The notes: a model not told the origin generated them from the letters alone. Shown: positions 22,235 to 35,337, counted from the first letter of the stretch. The stretch is 64,000 bases of DNA from Pusillimonas sp. TS35 (GCF_009857885.1 NZ_WWER01000001.1:434001-498000), one strand, 5' to 3'. Translations and numbers: made by a program.

Positions 22235-23398
22235 ATGTCCACATGGTTGTTGCCAGAGAATCTGGCGGATATTCTGCCGGCCGAGGCGCGCCGTATCGAA
22301 GAGTTGCGGCGCACACTGCTCGATCTATATCGCACGTATGGATACGAGATGGTAGCCCCGCCGCTGGTCGAGTATCTTGATTCACTGCTGTCGGCTGGCG
22401 GAGATTCGCTCAGCCTGCGCACATGCAAGCTGATCGATCAGCTTTCTGGCCGCACGCTTGGCGTGCGTGCCGACATGACCCCCCAGGTATCGCGCATCGA
22501 CGCGCACCTGCTTAACCGCGAAGGCGTCACACGGTTGTGTTACTGCGGCCCAGTGCTGCACGCGCGGCCCGCCGGCTTGCTGTCGGATCGCGAATTGCTG
22601 CAGATCGGCGTCGAGTTGTTCGGCCATGCCGGCTTCGAGGCCGACATCGAAGTCATCGAGCTCGCGCTCGAGTCCGTGCGGCGCGCCGGGCTGGCTACCG
22701 CGCGTGTCGACCTCAATCATCCCGCAGTGCCGCACGCCATCATTGCGGCGGATGCGGCATTGGCTGACGCCGCCGCCGATATCCTTTGCCTTTTGGGTAC
22801 CAAAGACGCCCCCGGCATCGCCGCGCTGGCCGAGCAGTATCCAAATGCGCGGGCTGACAGCATCGATGCGTTGCTTGCACTGTTGTCCCTTTACGGCGGC
22901 ATGGACGTCATCGAGCGTGCGCGCAACGAACTGCCACCGCTGCCGGCGCTGCGCGCCGCCCTTGATGATCTCGATGCCTTGGTCCGCGCGCTGCCAGGGC
23001 ACGATTTCACGGTTGATCTGGCCGATGTTGCCAGTGGCTACGGCTATCATTCGGGTGTGGTGTTTTCCATTTATGCCCAAGGCTGGCACGATGCGCTCGT
23101 GCGCGGCGGCCGCTACGATGGCGTAGGGCGGGCATTTGGCAGGGCGCGTGCTGCCACCGGCTTCAGCCTCGATTTGCGCAAGCTGTCCTCGGGCCTGCCG
23201 GCGGCACAGCCGGCCAAGGCTGTGCGGGCGCCATGGGGTAGCGACGCAGCACTGGTTCAAACCTTGCGAGCCTTGCGTGCGCAGGGCGAGATCGTGGTGC
23301 AGATGCTGCCCGGGCAGTCTCATGCACTGGATGAATTTACCGTCGATCGCGAGCTTGTGCTGGTCGATGGGGCATGGACAATAAAAGCGATACACTAA
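22235..23398 (+). CDS. hisZ: ATP phosphoribosyltransferase regulatory subunit HisZ
   Basis: 387 residues from [26 protein letters not shown]. It is a HisRS-like protein without the anticodon domain. The class II core is visible ([31 protein letters not shown], and [26 protein letters not shown]). HisZ activates the short HisG enzyme at the first step of histidine synthesis. The frame is open to 22040, but homology starts at 22235 and the extra part spans the terminator hairpin. purA follows after 91 nt, as in many betaproteobacteria. Confidence 0.95.
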   Translation: MSTWLLPENLADILPAEARRIEELRRTLLDLYRTYGYEMVAPPLVEYLDSLLSAGGDSLSLRTCKLIDQLSGRTLGVRADMTPQVSRIDAHLLNREGVTRLCYCGPVLHARPAGLLSDRELLQIGVELFGHAGFEADIEVIELALESVRRAGLATARVDLNHPAVPHAIIAADAALADAAADILCLLGTKDAPGIAALAEQYPNARADSIDALLALLSLYGGMDVIERARNELPPLPALRAALDDLDALVRALPGHDFTVDLADVASGYGYHSGVVFSIYAQGWHDALVRGGRYDGVGRAFGRARAATGFSLDLRKLSSGLPAAQPAKAVRAPWGSDAALVQTLRALRAQGEIVVQMLPGQSHALDEFTVDRELVLVDGAWTIKAIH

Positions 23399-23432
23399 GT
23401 CCTTTCGCGGGCAGTGTATGTATATGGGTTAA

Positions 23433-24785
<1,353 letters not shown>

Positions 24786-24881
24786 ACACCCATGTTGCCG
24801 CTTCAGGCGGCAGCGGTGGCTTTTCTCCGGCGGCAGACGGGTTTATCATTACGCTCCTTTCAACTTACCGGAATCCGCGTT

Positions 24882-25424
24882 ATGACAATGCCGCCAAGCA
24901 CTGACCGTGATCTTTGGGTGAGCTGGGACGCCTATCATCAGCTCATCGAGAAACTGGCGCTCGCTGTCCATGACTCGGGTTGGCAGTTCGATAAAATTCT
25001 CTGTCTGGCGCGCGGTGGCGTGCGAGTGGGTGATGTGCTCTCCCGCATCTACGATCTGCCGCTGGGTATCCTTGCCACAAGCAGCTATCGCGAAGCGGCG
25101 GGCACGCAGCAGGGCCAGCTCGACATCGCCCAGTTCATCACTATTACGCGGGGCACACTCGATGGCAAAGTGTTGCTGGTAGACGACATGGTCGATACTG
25201 GCACCACCTTCATGCGGGTGCGGGATCATTTGCTCAGGCAGTTTCCTGCCATCACCGAGCTTCGCACGGCGGTGTTGTGGTGGAAGGGGCACTCCCAGGC
25301 CACGCCCGACTATTTCGTTGAAAAACTGCCCACCAATCCCTGGATACACCAGCCTTTCGAAGACTACGACAGTCTGCGTCCGCATCAGCTTGAATCCTGG
25401 GTGCGTAAAGGTGAGCGCGCATAA
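24882..25424 (+). CDS. Purine phosphoribosyltransferase (Gpt/xanthine-hypoxanthine type)
   Basis: 180 residues from MTMPPSTDRDLWVSWDAYHQ. Type I phosphoribosyltransferase fold with the PRPP loop VLLVDDMVDTGTTF (about 115-128) and an early IxxIxRGG-like ILCLARGGVRVGDVLS. It salvages a purine base to its nucleotide, fitting its place 96 nt after purA. The family contains xanthine-guanine, hypoxanthine and archaeal-type enzymes, and substrate cannot be assigned. The upstream in-frame extension to 24792 lacks conservation. A small hairpin (TGCCGC/GCGGCA) near 24803-24820 lies between the genes. Confidence 0.88.
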   Translation: MTMPPSTDRDLWVSWDAYHQLIEKLALAVHDSGWQFDKILCLARGGVRVGDVLSRIYDLPLGILATSSYREAAGTQQGQLDIAQFITITRGTLDGKVLLVDDMVDTGTTFMRVRDHLLRQFPAITELRTAVLWWKGHSQATPDYFVEKLPTNPWIHQPFEDYDSLRPHQLESWVRKGERA

Positions 25425-25506
25425 GCCAACCACGGTGGTGTCATTCATGATAAACTTGCTGGTTGTCGCCTAACCCACTAACTTTTTAACCAAGGCTCTT
25501 GATTAC

Positions 25507-25719
25507 ATGCCTATTGTTCGTCTGAAAGAAAACGAGCCGTTTGAAGCCGCACTGCGTCGCTTCAAGCGCACGATCGAAAAAAACGGCCTCTTGACCGAAC
25601 TGCGTTCGCGCGAATTCTACGAAAAGCCCACGGCTGAACGTAAGCGCAAGCACGCTGCTGCCGTCAAGCGCCACTACAAGCGCATCCGCAGCCAGCAGCT
25701 GCCCCCGCGCCTGTACTGA
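25507..25719 (+). CDS. rpsU: 30S ribosomal protein S21
   Basis: 70 residues, [59 protein letters not shown] (cited here only as a family match in sections: [12 protein letters not shown] at the start and [11 protein letters not shown] near the end). bS21 is a basic protein of the 30S head/platform needed for initiation. It is the first gene of the macromolecular-synthesis operon rpsU-dnaG-rpoD; dnaG begins 63 nt later. Confidence 0.98.
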   Translation: MPIVRLKENEPFEAALRRFKRTIEKNGLLTELRSREFYEKPTAERKRKHAAAVKRHYKRIRSQQLPPRLY

Positions 25720-25782
25720 TTTTTTCGAAGGCGGGGCACGCCGCTCGGCTGTACCCCGTATCGCACTGCGGCGAGGGCTTTG

Positions 25783-27891
25783 ATGATACCTGAGTCCTTT
25801 GTCCAGGAACTGCTCGCCCGTGTCGACGTTGTCGACGTCGTGGGGCGTTACGTGCAGTTGCGCAAGGGTGGCGCCAATCTGCTTGGCCTCTGCCCATTCC
25901 ACAACGAAAAAAGCCCTTCCTTCACGGTAAGCCCCACCAAGCAGTTTTATCATTGCTTCGGTTGCGGCGCGCACGGTAGTGCCATCACCTTCCTGATGGA
26001 GCACACAGGCGCCAGCTTTCCCGAGGCGGTTCGCACGCTCGCGGGCAGCGTCGGCATGTCCGTGCCTGAAATGCAGCGCAGCCCGCGCCAGCAGGCTGCC
26101 GACAGGCGACGCAAGGAAGAAGTCTCTCGCCACCAGCAGGTGCTGGATATGGCCCAGGCGCACTACGCTCGAGAGCTCAAAGGCTCGCAGAGCGCCATCC
26201 GTTATCTCAAGCAGCGCGGGTTGTCCGGTGCGACGGCGGCCCGCTTTGGCCTGGGCTGGTCTGGCACAGACCGGCGCGGCCTGGCGGCTGTGTTCCCGCA
26301 CTACGAAGATCCAATTCTGGTCGAGTCGGGCCTGGTGATCGAATCCGAAGACGGACGCCGCTACGATCGCTTTCGCGAGCGGATCATGTTTCCGATTCGC
26401 AATGGCCGCGGCAAGATCATCGGTTTCGGTGGCCGCATCATTGGCAAGGGCGAGCCCAAGTATCTCAACTCTCCTGAAACACCGCTGTTTTCCAAAGGCC
26501 ACGAGCTGTATGGCCTATGGGAAGGGCGAACCGGCATACGCAGCGAAGGCTTTGTGCTGGTGGTCGAAGGGTATATGGATGTGGTCGGGCTGGCCGAGCA
26601 CGGTATTGGCAATGCCGTGGCAACGCTGGGTACAGCCACCACGCCGTATCACATCCAGAAGCTGCTGCGCGCCAGCAACCGCATTGTGTTCAGCTTCGAC
26701 GGCGACAAGGCCGGGCGCCGGGCAGCATGGCGGGCGCTCACCACCTGCCTGCCCTTGGTGCGTGACGATGTCTCGATGCGCTTTCTGTTCCTGCCGGCGG
26801 AGCACGACCCAGATTCTTATATCCGCGAATTCGGCAGTGAGGCGTTCCGGGCTACGGCTAACGAGGCGATACCGCTGTCGCGCTTCATGCTCGAAGAGCT
26901 TGCCGGGCGCCACGCCATGAACGAAGCCGAGGGGCGCGCCGCCTGCGTACATGAAGCCAAGCCGTTGTTGGTCACGCTGCCGGAAAGCGCCCTGCGGCTG
27001 CAGATCGAGCGCGAGTTTGCGCGCATGGTGCTGCTTACGCCCGAAGAACTGGCTCGAATGCTGGCTGAGATGCCCGCCCCGGCCGGCCGAGAGAGTGCAG
27101 TGGAGCCTGTGGCGGATGGCCTGGTGCAGTTGCCGGCCCGCAGGGGGCCTGCTGCGCACGGCGGCTCGGTCGAGGCGCCTGCTGCTGTCGGCGGCGCCGG
27201 CGACGAACCGCCCGGCTTTATGGACGACGCCCCCGATTTTGGCGGCGTCCCCGCCGAGTTCACGGCTCACGATATAGAGCCGTTCTATGATGAACCGTCG
27301 GCTGCGGAATATGGCGGCGGATACGGTGGCCCATCGGGGCCGGCTGCTGGCAGCACATGGAAGGGCAGGCGAGAACGAGGCGCGGGAGAATCTGGCGCGC
27401 GTGCGCGTATGGGTTTTCGGCAGGGTGGTCGCGAGCCGCGCGGCGGGCAACGGCCGCATGCCGGGGCGCGGGCAGTCACGCCTATGGCAAAACGTCTGCT
27501 GCGTCTCTTGCTGGCGCATCCCGAGCTTGTTTCGACGCTAGGCGACCAGCAGCTTGAAATTTTGCATCAAGGCCCCCATCTTGTCCTTGTACGAGAATTG
27601 ATCACGCTGGCAAACATGAGCGGCGCGCGCCATGCGGGTGCCTTGCTGCAGGCGGCCGAACCCGGTTCCGACCTGGCAGGCGTACTGGCATCGCTGTCTC
27701 CCGAACTGCTCGCCGGCGAGGAGTTGCCCGACCCTCAAACTGAATGGAATGATGCGCTGCGGCGTATTGAACTGGACGCCATCAAGGCAGAGCAATCGGC
27801 ATTGATTGACGCAGGCCTTGCCGACGATTTGTCCAGAAGGCGGTATCAAGAGTTGACGCGACGAATTGCATTGATCACCAATGCCCCGTAG
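25783..27891 (+). CDS. dnaG: DNA primase
   Basis: 702 residues from MIPESFVQELLARVDVVDVV. The CHC2 zinc-binding domain (CPFHNEKSPSF...YHCFGCGAHG, about 39-65), the TOPRIM core (VVEGYMDVVGL and FDGDKAGRRAA, about 265-315) and a C-terminal helicase-binding region are in order. It makes RNA primers for replication. Residues about 430-570 are Gly/Ala/Glu-rich and poorly conserved, making it longer than E. coli DnaG (581). A TTG three bases upstream is an alternative start; ATG is preferred. Confidence 0.97.
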   Translation: MIPESFVQELLARVDVVDVVGRYVQLRKGGANLLGLCPFHNEKSPSFTVSPTKQFYHCFGCGAHGSAITFLMEHTGASFPEAVRTLAGSVGMSVPEMQRSPRQQAADRRRKEEVSRHQQVLDMAQAHYARELKGSQSAIRYLKQRGLSGATAARFGLGWSGTDRRGLAAVFPHYEDPILVESGLVIESEDGRRYDRFRERIMFPIRNGRGKIIGFGGRIIGKGEPKYLNSPETPLFSKGHELYGLWEGRTGIRSEGFVLVVEGYMDVVGLAEHGIGNAVATLGTATTPYHIQKLLRASNRIVFSFDGDKAGRRAAWRALTTCLPLVRDDVSMRFLFLPAEHDPDSYIREFGSEAFRATANEAIPLSRFMLEELAGRHAMNEAEGRAACVHEAKPLLVTLPESALRLQIEREFARMVLLTPEELARMLAEMPAPAGRESAVEPVADGLVQLPARRGPAAHGGSVEAPAAVGGAGDEPPGFMDDAPDFGGVPAEFTAHDIEPFYDEPSAAEYGGGYGGPSGPAAGSTWKGRRERGAGESGARARMGFRQGGREPRGGQRPHAGARAVTPMAKRLLRLLLAHPELVSTLGDQQLEILHQGPHLVLVRELITLANMSGARHAGALLQAAEPGSDLAGVLASLSPELLAGEELPDPQTEWNDALRRIELDAIKAEQSALIDAGLADDLSRRRYQELTRRIALITNAP

Positions 27892-28139
27892 CATTTAATT
27901 GCAGTAAAATAGATAGTTTTCGCGCATTAATGACGGCTTTAGATGGCCCACAGGTGCGTGATCCAGCCAGCCACCATTGCCTTGCGTACGATTAGCCAAG
28001 GACAGCATACCCAGCACAGGCGGCCAGGATCCGTGTCGGTGTGTCACACCACAGCCGTACGCGGCGCGAATGAGTTTGCCCTGCAGTCCGCGCCAGGCGT
28101 CCCGCCTGCGGCGCGTATCTGCATTTACGGAAGCGACTT
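27892..28139. other. dnaG-rpoD spacer
   Basis: 248 nt with no gene supported. In other bacteria this spacer carries an internal, often heat-shock, promoter for rpoD; a -10-like TAAAAT at 27905-27910 is the only hint and no -35 is convincing. No terminator separates dnaG and rpoD, so co-transcription is likely. Confidence 0.35.
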
Positions 28140-30401
<2,262 letters not shown>

Positions 30402-30423
30402 CCATAACGGTGTATACCAGTGC

Positions 30424-30458
30424 CACTGGCAGGGCGCAAACATTGCGCCTTGCCAGTG
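30424..30458 (+). other. Long perfect hairpin after rpoD
   Basis: A 16-bp stem (CACTGGCAGGGCGCAA pairing TTGCGCCTTGCCAGTG with one G-T pair) closed by the three-base loop ACA, 23 nt after the rpoD stop. There is no T-run, so it is probably an mRNA 3'-end stabiliser or processing site, not a terminator. Confidence 0.7.
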
Positions 30459-30472
30459 TCTGGAAGCCATCG

Positions 30473-30507
30473 CCCCGCACGCCCTACAGGCATTGCGGGG
30501 TTTTTTT
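30473..30507 (+). terminator. Intrinsic terminator of the rpsU-dnaG-rpoD operon
   Basis: CCCCGCA (30473-30479) pairs with TGCGGGG (30494-30500), directly followed by seven T residues (30501-30507). It lies 15 nt after the preceding 16-bp hairpin. Confidence 0.9.
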
Positions 30508-30605
30508 CGCTGCGATGCTACATTGGCGTCATGGCATCATATGTGGACGATGCATGCGTGATGATTGTCGGTAATCGTCTGGTGCTCACTGAAGGAGACG
30601 GCAGT

Positions 30606-31379
30606 ATGTCCTGGACCATAGATCTGAACTGCGACATGGGCGAAAGTTTCGGCGCATGGCCGATGGGTAATGATGTACAGGTGCTGCCGCATGTTACGTC
30701 TGCCAATATCGCCTGTGGTTTTCACGCTGGTGATCCTACAACGATGCGCAAGACGGTGGCCGAGGCGTTGCGGCATGGCGTTGCGCTGGGTGCGCATCCA
30801 GGGCTGCCGGATCTGGTGGGTTTTGGCCGCCGCAATATGGCCATCAGGCCCGCTGAAGCCTATGACATGGTGGTGGTGCAGATCGGTGCGCTTGCCGCGG
30901 TCGCGGCCACCCGAGGCGCCCGGCTCCATCATGTCAAGGCACATGGCGCGCTGTACAACATGGCTGCGAAAGACCGCGCGCTGGCCGAAGCCATTGCGCG
31001 CGCCGTGCGCGATGTAGATCCTGCCCTGGTGTTGTATGGTCTGGCAGGCAGCGAATTGGTGCGGGCAGGTGAGGCTGCGGGGCTAGTGGTAGCCCAGGAA
31101 GTCTTCGCAGACCGCACCTACCAAGCCGACGGCAGCCTGACACCGCGCAGCCAGCCCGGCGCGATGATTGTGGATGTGGACGAATCGCTGCGCCAAGTGC
31201 TGCGCATGGTGAAGGAAGGGCGCGTGACGACGCTGCAAGGTGAAGATATTGCCGTGCAGGCCGACACGCTGTGCGTGCATGGCGACCAGCCTGGAGCGGT
31301 GGCGTTTGCCCGTACGATCCGGGATGCGCTGGCGGCGGCAGGGGTCACTGTTTGTGCGCAGGCGCGGCGGGTTTCCTGA
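30606..31379 (+). CDS. pxpA: 5-oxoprolinase subunit A (LamB/YcsF family)
   Basis: 257 residues from [23 protein letters not shown], the family signature; [28 protein letters not shown] and VKAHGALYN follow. PxpA acts with PxpB and PxpC in ATP-dependent hydrolysis of 5-oxoproline to glutamate. GAAGGAGA at 30591-30598 sets the start. Neither pxpB nor pxpC is adjacent: the gene stands alone, and its last 35 nt overlap the 3' end of the opposite-strand BenE-type transporter. Confidence 0.93.
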   Translation: MSWTIDLNCDMGESFGAWPMGNDVQVLPHVTSANIACGFHAGDPTTMRKTVAEALRHGVALGAHPGLPDLVGFGRRNMAIRPAEAYDMVVVQIGALAAVAATRGARLHHVKAHGALYNMAAKDRALAEAIARAVRDVDPALVLYGLAGSELVRAGEAAGLVVAQEVFADRTYQADGSLTPRSQPGAMIVDVDESLRQVLRMVKEGRVTTLQGEDIAVQADTLCVHGDQPGAVAFARTIRDALAAAGVTVCAQARRVS

Positions 31380-32526
31380 ATGTTGCCAGGGCGTGTGCCG
31401 CGCCCCCTAGCACCAAGCCCCAGAAGGCGCTGCCTACTCCCATCAGTGTGAGGCCGGAAGCGGTGCATAAAAATGTGATGATTGCAGCCTGGCGGCCATC
31501 TTCATCCGCCAGAGCTGCGGTAAGGCTATTGCCGATGGTGCCCAGCAGTGCCAAGCCGGCAATTGCGGCGATGAGCTCCGCCGGAAACGCCGCGAACAAT
31601 GCCACTACCGTCGCACCAAATATCCCGGTCAGCAGGTAGAAAACCCCGGCCCATATCGACGCTTTGTAGCGCTGGGCGGGGTTCGGGTCGGCGTCGGGAC
31701 TCATGCAGATAGCGGCGGTAATAGCAGCCAGGTTGAATGCAAAACCCCCGAAAGGGGCCAGCACAACCCCGAGCGCCCCCGTCCAACTGATCAGGGGCGA
31801 CGCCGGTGTCTGGTAGCCGTTGGCCCGCAGTACGGCTAGGCCCGGCACATTCTGCGACGTCATGGTAACGATGAACAGCGGAACCCCAACCCCAATCAAT
31901 GCCGACAACGAAAACTCCGGTTTCATGAAGACGGGCGCGGCGGGACGCCACGAAAGGTTATCGAGGCGTATCAGGCCTAATACCGCCGCGGCCGCGATGC
32001 CAGCCACCAGCGCCAGCGGCACGGTATAGCGCGGCGCCCAAATCAGCGCGCCTAGAAACACGGCGACCATGAACAACACCAACGCCCATTGTGTCTGCAT
32101 GGATGAAAACAGGGACATGCCGAAGCGCACGAGAATGCCGGCCAGCATGGCCGCCGCGAGATGGCGCGGCATATATTGCATCAGTTTCTGGAACCAGCCG
32201 GTCATACCGCTGAGCAGGATCAGCAGCGAAGAAAACAGAAAAATGCCCGTGGCCTGGCCCATGGTCAGGCCCGCCAGGCCAGTAACCAGCAGCGCTGCGC
32301 CCGGGGTGGACCAGGCAGTGAGGACCGGGCTGCGATAGTGTGCGGACAGGCCGATGCAGCTTGCCGCCATCCCTATGCCCAGCGCCCACATCCAGGAGTT
32401 GAGCTGGTCGGGGCTTGCGCCGGCTGCATTGGCAGCCTGGAAAATGATGGCCACTGAGCTGGTGTAGCCGACGAGCACGGCGATGAGGCCAGCTGTTAAA
32501 TGTGAAACCCTGAACCCCTTGCCCAC
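31345..32526 (-). CDS. BenE-family benzoate/H+ symporter-like permease
   Basis: 393 residues with about 11-12 membrane segments over the whole length. The start ([29 protein letters not shown]), the WSTPGAAL segment, and the [21 protein letters not shown] segment match BenE, the benzoate:proton symporter of aromatic degradation clusters. No benzoate catabolic gene is nearby, so its substrate is open. The 3' end overlaps pxpA convergently by 35 nt. It is divergent from the ZnuD-like receptor gene across a 165-nt gap. Confidence 0.85.
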   Translation of the reverse strand: MGKGFRVSHLTAGLIAVLVGYTSSVAIIFQAANAAGASPDQLNSWMWALGIGMAASCIGLSAHYRSPVLTAWSTPGAALLVTGLAGLTMGQATGIFLFSSLLILLSGMTGWFQKLMQYMPRHLAAAMLAGILVRFGMSLFSSMQTQWALVLFMVAVFLGALIWAPRYTVPLALVAGIAAAAVLGLIRLDNLSWRPAAPVFMKPEFSLSALIGVGVPLFIVTMTSQNVPGLAVLRANGYQTPASPLISWTGALGVVLAPFGGFAFNLAAITAAICMSPDADPNPAQRYKASIWAGVFYLLTGIFGATVVALFAAFPAELIAAIAGLALLGTIGNSLTAALADEDGRQAAIITFLCTASGLTLMGVGSAFWGLVLGGAAHALATFRKPAAPAHKQ

Positions 32527-32651
32527 GCTGTTTCCTTTTATGGAGTGCGCCGCGAGCCGCCGGGTGGCAATGGCCGTGCGCGGCGGCCGGGACAGGGTGC
32601 GGCGTGAAAGCTGGGTATCCTAACGCGGAGCGGCACGATTGGCAATGACGA

Positions 32652-32665
32652 TATGTTATAACATA
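32652..32665. promoter_or_regulatory. Zur-like operator palindrome
   Basis: TATGTTATAACATA is a 14-bp perfect palindrome, 26 nt before the GTG start of the ZnuD-like receptor. It has the AT-rich GTTATAAC core expected of Zur boxes, and a -10-like TATAAC lies inside it, so zinc-loaded Zur could block transcription. Confidence 0.65.
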
Positions 32666-32691
32666 ACAATTTTATTGCCCGGAGAAATGCC

Positions 32692-34743
32692 GTGATTGCA
32701 AAACCCGCTCCCTTCGCCGCTTTTCTGGGTCTCGCACTCGGATGGGCGGCCTCTGCCGCCGCACAGGACGCCGTTCAAATGCTCGATGCCGTTACCGTCA
32801 GCGCGTATCCGCTTGCGCCTGGCCGCAGCGATACGCTGGCGGTGCCCGCTGCCGCGCTGGATGGCACGGCCCTGGTGCTCAAACGGGAGGCGACACTGGG
32901 CGCCAGCCTCTCGGGCCTGCCAGGGGTGCATGCCGATACTTTTGGTGCGGGTGCCAGCAGGCCGGTTATTCGCGGGCAAACAGCGCCTCGCGTCAAGGTC
33001 CTGTCGGCGGGCTCGGCGCTCATGGATGCCTCATCGGTATCGCCGGACCATGCCATTACCAGCGAACCGATGCTTGCCGAGCGCATCGAGGTGCTGCGTG
33101 GGCCGTCAGCGTTGCTGTATGGCGGCGGGGCGATCGGGGGTGTGGTCAACGTTCTCGACAACAAAATCCCTACCGCGATTCCCGAACAAGGCATTGAAGG
33201 CTTTGGCGAAGTGCGTGGTGCAACGGGCTCGAAAGAGCGGGCAGGGGCGTTCGGCATGACCGCCGGAGAGGGCAATGTCGCGGTGCATGTGGAAGGGGTG
33301 AGGCGCAAGTCGGGTGATTATCGCGTACCCGATTGGCCCGGTGGGCGGCTGGAGGGCTCACACGAGGAAAGCACAACCGGCAGCGTCGGGCTGTCCTGGA
33401 TAGGTAGCCGGGGTTATACAGGTCTTGCTTACACGCACACCCGAAGCCGCTACGGTTTGCCTGGGCACGAGCACGAATACGAGAGTTGCCATCCGCACGG
33501 CAGCCATCTGCATTGCGGCAGCCACGGCCACGAGGGCGATGCGCAGCACGATGAGCATGAGCATGGCGGCGAGGATGCCCATGCGCACGGTGCGCCGTAT
33601 ATCAAATTGAAATCACAGCGCCTGGATGTGCGCGGCGAGTACCGTGATCCGCTGGACGGTCTGCGGGCGATCCGTTTCCGGGGCGGCGCCACCGATTATC
33701 GTCATGACGAGATCGAAGGCCATGAAATCGCCACAACATTCAGAAACCGTGGCCAGGAAGGGCGCATAGAGTTAGCGCATTATCCGATCGGTGGCTGGCA
33801 GGGGGTGGTGGGGCTGCAGGGCGCGCGCAGCCGCTTCAGCGCGCTGGGTGAAGAGCGTTTCATGCCCGAAGCCGTTACACGCAGCGCGGGCATTTTTGCC
33901 CTTGAAGAATACCGGCTTGGTGATTGGCGTTTCGAACTAGGCGCGCGGCACGAATGGCAGCGCATTGATCCAGAATCCGCACAAGCTTCGTCCAGGCTGC
34001 GCGGCAATTCGATGTCGGCTGCGGCGGTGTGGCATTTCGTCCCTCAATATGCGTTGGCCTTATCGCTGTCCAGATCCCAGCGCCTGCCCAGCGCACAAGA
34101 GTTGTACGCCCATGGCATCCACCTTGCCACCAATACCTATGAGCTCGGCGATGCGGGCCTGACGGCCGAAACCTCGCGCAACATCGACCTGACACTGCGC
34201 AAGCTTGAGGGTGATGCGCGCTTCAGCCTGGCGGTGTTCCACAACAGCGTGAAAGACTACATCTATGCCAACACGCTCGATCGTCACGAGGATTTTCGCC
34301 TTATCCAATACACCCAGCGCGACGCCCGCTTCACCGGTGTGGAGGGTGAGGCGAGCTACCGCTTCAGCCCCCATTTCACCGCCGGGGTATTCGGCGATCT
34401 AGTCTACGGCACATTGCGTGGCGGCGGCAATCTGCCGCGCATACCGGCGGCCCGTTTGGGCGTGCGGCTCAATACGGTCTGGCACCAATGGTCAGGCGGG
34501 CTCGAGGCCTACCGAGTGTTCAGGCAGAACCGCGTCGCCGACCATGAAGCGGAGACGGCGGGCTACAACATTGTGAATGCGGATGTTGCTTACGATGGGC
34601 GGTTGGGGGCGATGGATTACACCACCTATGTACGCATCAGCAATTTGTTCGATAGCTTAGCCTACAACCACGCTTCATTTGTATCCACGGCAGCGCCCCT
34701 GCCGGGGCGCCGGGTCATGGCGGGCATACGGGTGGCTTACTGA
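32692..34743 (+). CDS. ZnuD-like TonB-dependent zinc receptor
   Basis: 683 residues from GTG: signal peptide (about 1-24, ending SAAAQD), plug domain (about 50-170, RPVIRGQTAPRVKVLSAG and VLRGPSALLYGGGAIGGVVNVLDN) and a 22-strand beta-barrel ending in aromatic VAY. An extracellular loop (about residues 257-300) holds 13 histidines, e.g. HEHEYESCHPHGSH, like the zinc-binding loops of ZnuD. It would import zinc, or a zinc complex, across the outer membrane using TonB. GGAG lies 7 nt before the GTG. The upstream Zur-like palindrome supports the zinc assignment. Confidence 0.85.
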   Translation: MIAKPAPFAAFLGLALGWAASAAAQDAVQMLDAVTVSAYPLAPGRSDTLAVPAAALDGTALVLKREATLGASLSGLPGVHADTFGAGASRPVIRGQTAPRVKVLSAGSALMDASSVSPDHAITSEPMLAERIEVLRGPSALLYGGGAIGGVVNVLDNKIPTAIPEQGIEGFGEVRGATGSKERAGAFGMTAGEGNVAVHVEGVRRKSGDYRVPDWPGGRLEGSHEESTTGSVGLSWIGSRGYTGLAYTHTRSRYGLPGHEHEYESCHPHGSHLHCGSHGHEGDAQHDEHEHGGEDAHAHGAPYIKLKSQRLDVRGEYRDPLDGLRAIRFRGGATDYRHDEIEGHEIATTFRNRGQEGRIELAHYPIGGWQGVVGLQGARSRFSALGEERFMPEAVTRSAGIFALEEYRLGDWRFELGARHEWQRIDPESAQASSRLRGNSMSAAAVWHFVPQYALALSLSRSQRLPSAQELYAHGIHLATNTYELGDAGLTAETSRNIDLTLRKLEGDARFSLAVFHNSVKDYIYANTLDRHEDFRLIQYTQRDARFTGVEGEASYRFSPHFTAGVFGDLVYGTLRGGGNLPRIPAARLGVRLNTVWHQWSGGLEAYRVFRQNRVADHEAETAGYNIVNADVAYDGRLGAMDYTTYVRISNLFDSLAYNHASFVSTAAPLPGRRVMAGIRVAY

Positions 34744-34755
34744 TGCGAGGGGGGC

Positions 34756-34935
34756 TCAGGCGCGGCCGAAGCAATTGAAAAATACCCGGCAGAAATGCCG
34801 GCGCAACCAAGCCCGCCAAGCACGTCGCTGCGTGGCGTCGGCGCCGGCAATGGCGACCATCAGCAGTAAAAACACTGCACCGACGCCCAGTGTTGCAAGT
34901 GTCACAACGAAAAGAGGAACAAGCAATTGATTCAT
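34756..34935 (-). CDS. 59-residue single-span membrane protein
   Basis: I do not recognise the family. The protein starts MNQLLVPLFVVTLATLGVG, has one membrane span (about 5-30), then a basic Arg/Trp segment (TQRRAWRAWLRRHFCR) and ends GRA. Support for it being real: a perfect AGGAGGT at 34941-34947, 5 nt before the ATG, and a promoter-like CTGTCA-17 nt-TAGAAT 25 nt further upstream. It is convergent with the receptor gene, 12 nt from its stop. The positive segment after the span suggests an N-out topology or a lipid-facing amphipathic helix. Confidence 0.75.
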   Translation of the reverse strand: MNQLLVPLFVVTLATLGVGAVFLLLMVAIAGADATQRRAWRAWLRRHFCRVFFNCFGRA

Positions 34936-34960
34936 GTCGAACCTCCTAGGGGTTACCCTG

Positions 34961-34989
34961 ATTCTACGCTAAATCTGTAGATCTGACAG
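34961..34989 (-). promoter_or_regulatory. Promoter of the 59-residue protein gene
   Basis: On the minus strand CTGTCA (34984-34989), 17-nt spacer, TAGAAT (34961-34966), 26 nt before the start codon. The -35/spacer junction is nearly palindromic (CTGTCAGATCTACAG); it resembles but does not fit a LexA box because the spacing is 7, not 8. Confidence 0.55.
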
Positions 34990-35205
34990 GGTAGGACGGG
35001 GGGGCCTGCGCCGTCGTGGGGTGCAGCGCACGGGCTGCGTTTAGCGCAGCTTGACGAAGGTAGGAAAAACTACGCCTTTGCCGCTGGAGTACCACCATCC
35101 GGAGCAATCTAGAACTCGTAGGCAGCCACGGCGATTGCTCCCGCGGATTGGCGGCTCTTCCCCGAAATCGGCCATGTTGCGCGTGATCCCCGCGCGATGC
35201 AAAGC
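34990..35205. other. Intergenic stretch without a supported gene
   Basis: About 216 nt between the small-protein promoter and the tRNA terminator. A 44-codon minus-strand frame (35041-35175, starting MADFGEEPPIRG and ending FVKLR) has no strong Shine-Dalgarno or recognised motif, and I do not call it. Confidence 0.3.
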
Positions 35206-35247
35206 AAAAAGGGGTTGCGCATCCGTTTGCGTAACCCCTTGTTTTTG
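35206..35247 (-). terminator. Terminator of the tRNA-Ile transcript
   Basis: Read on the minus strand, AAGGGGTTACGC pairs with GCGCAACCCCTT and runs into TTTTT, 12 nt after the tRNA 3' end. The A-run on the other side makes it potentially bidirectional. Confidence 0.85.
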
Positions 35248-35258
35248 CTGCAAAATTC

Positions 35259-35337
<79 letters not shown>

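Noticed and set aside
34971-34989. LexA box at CTGTCAGATCTACAG
   Set aside because: The half-sites CTGT and ACAG are 7 nt apart, not 8, so it does not meet the consensus.
35041-35175. 44-codon minus-strand frame MADFGEEPPIRG...FVKLR
   Set aside because: No strong Shine-Dalgarno, no promoter, no recognised motif; kept as intergenic.
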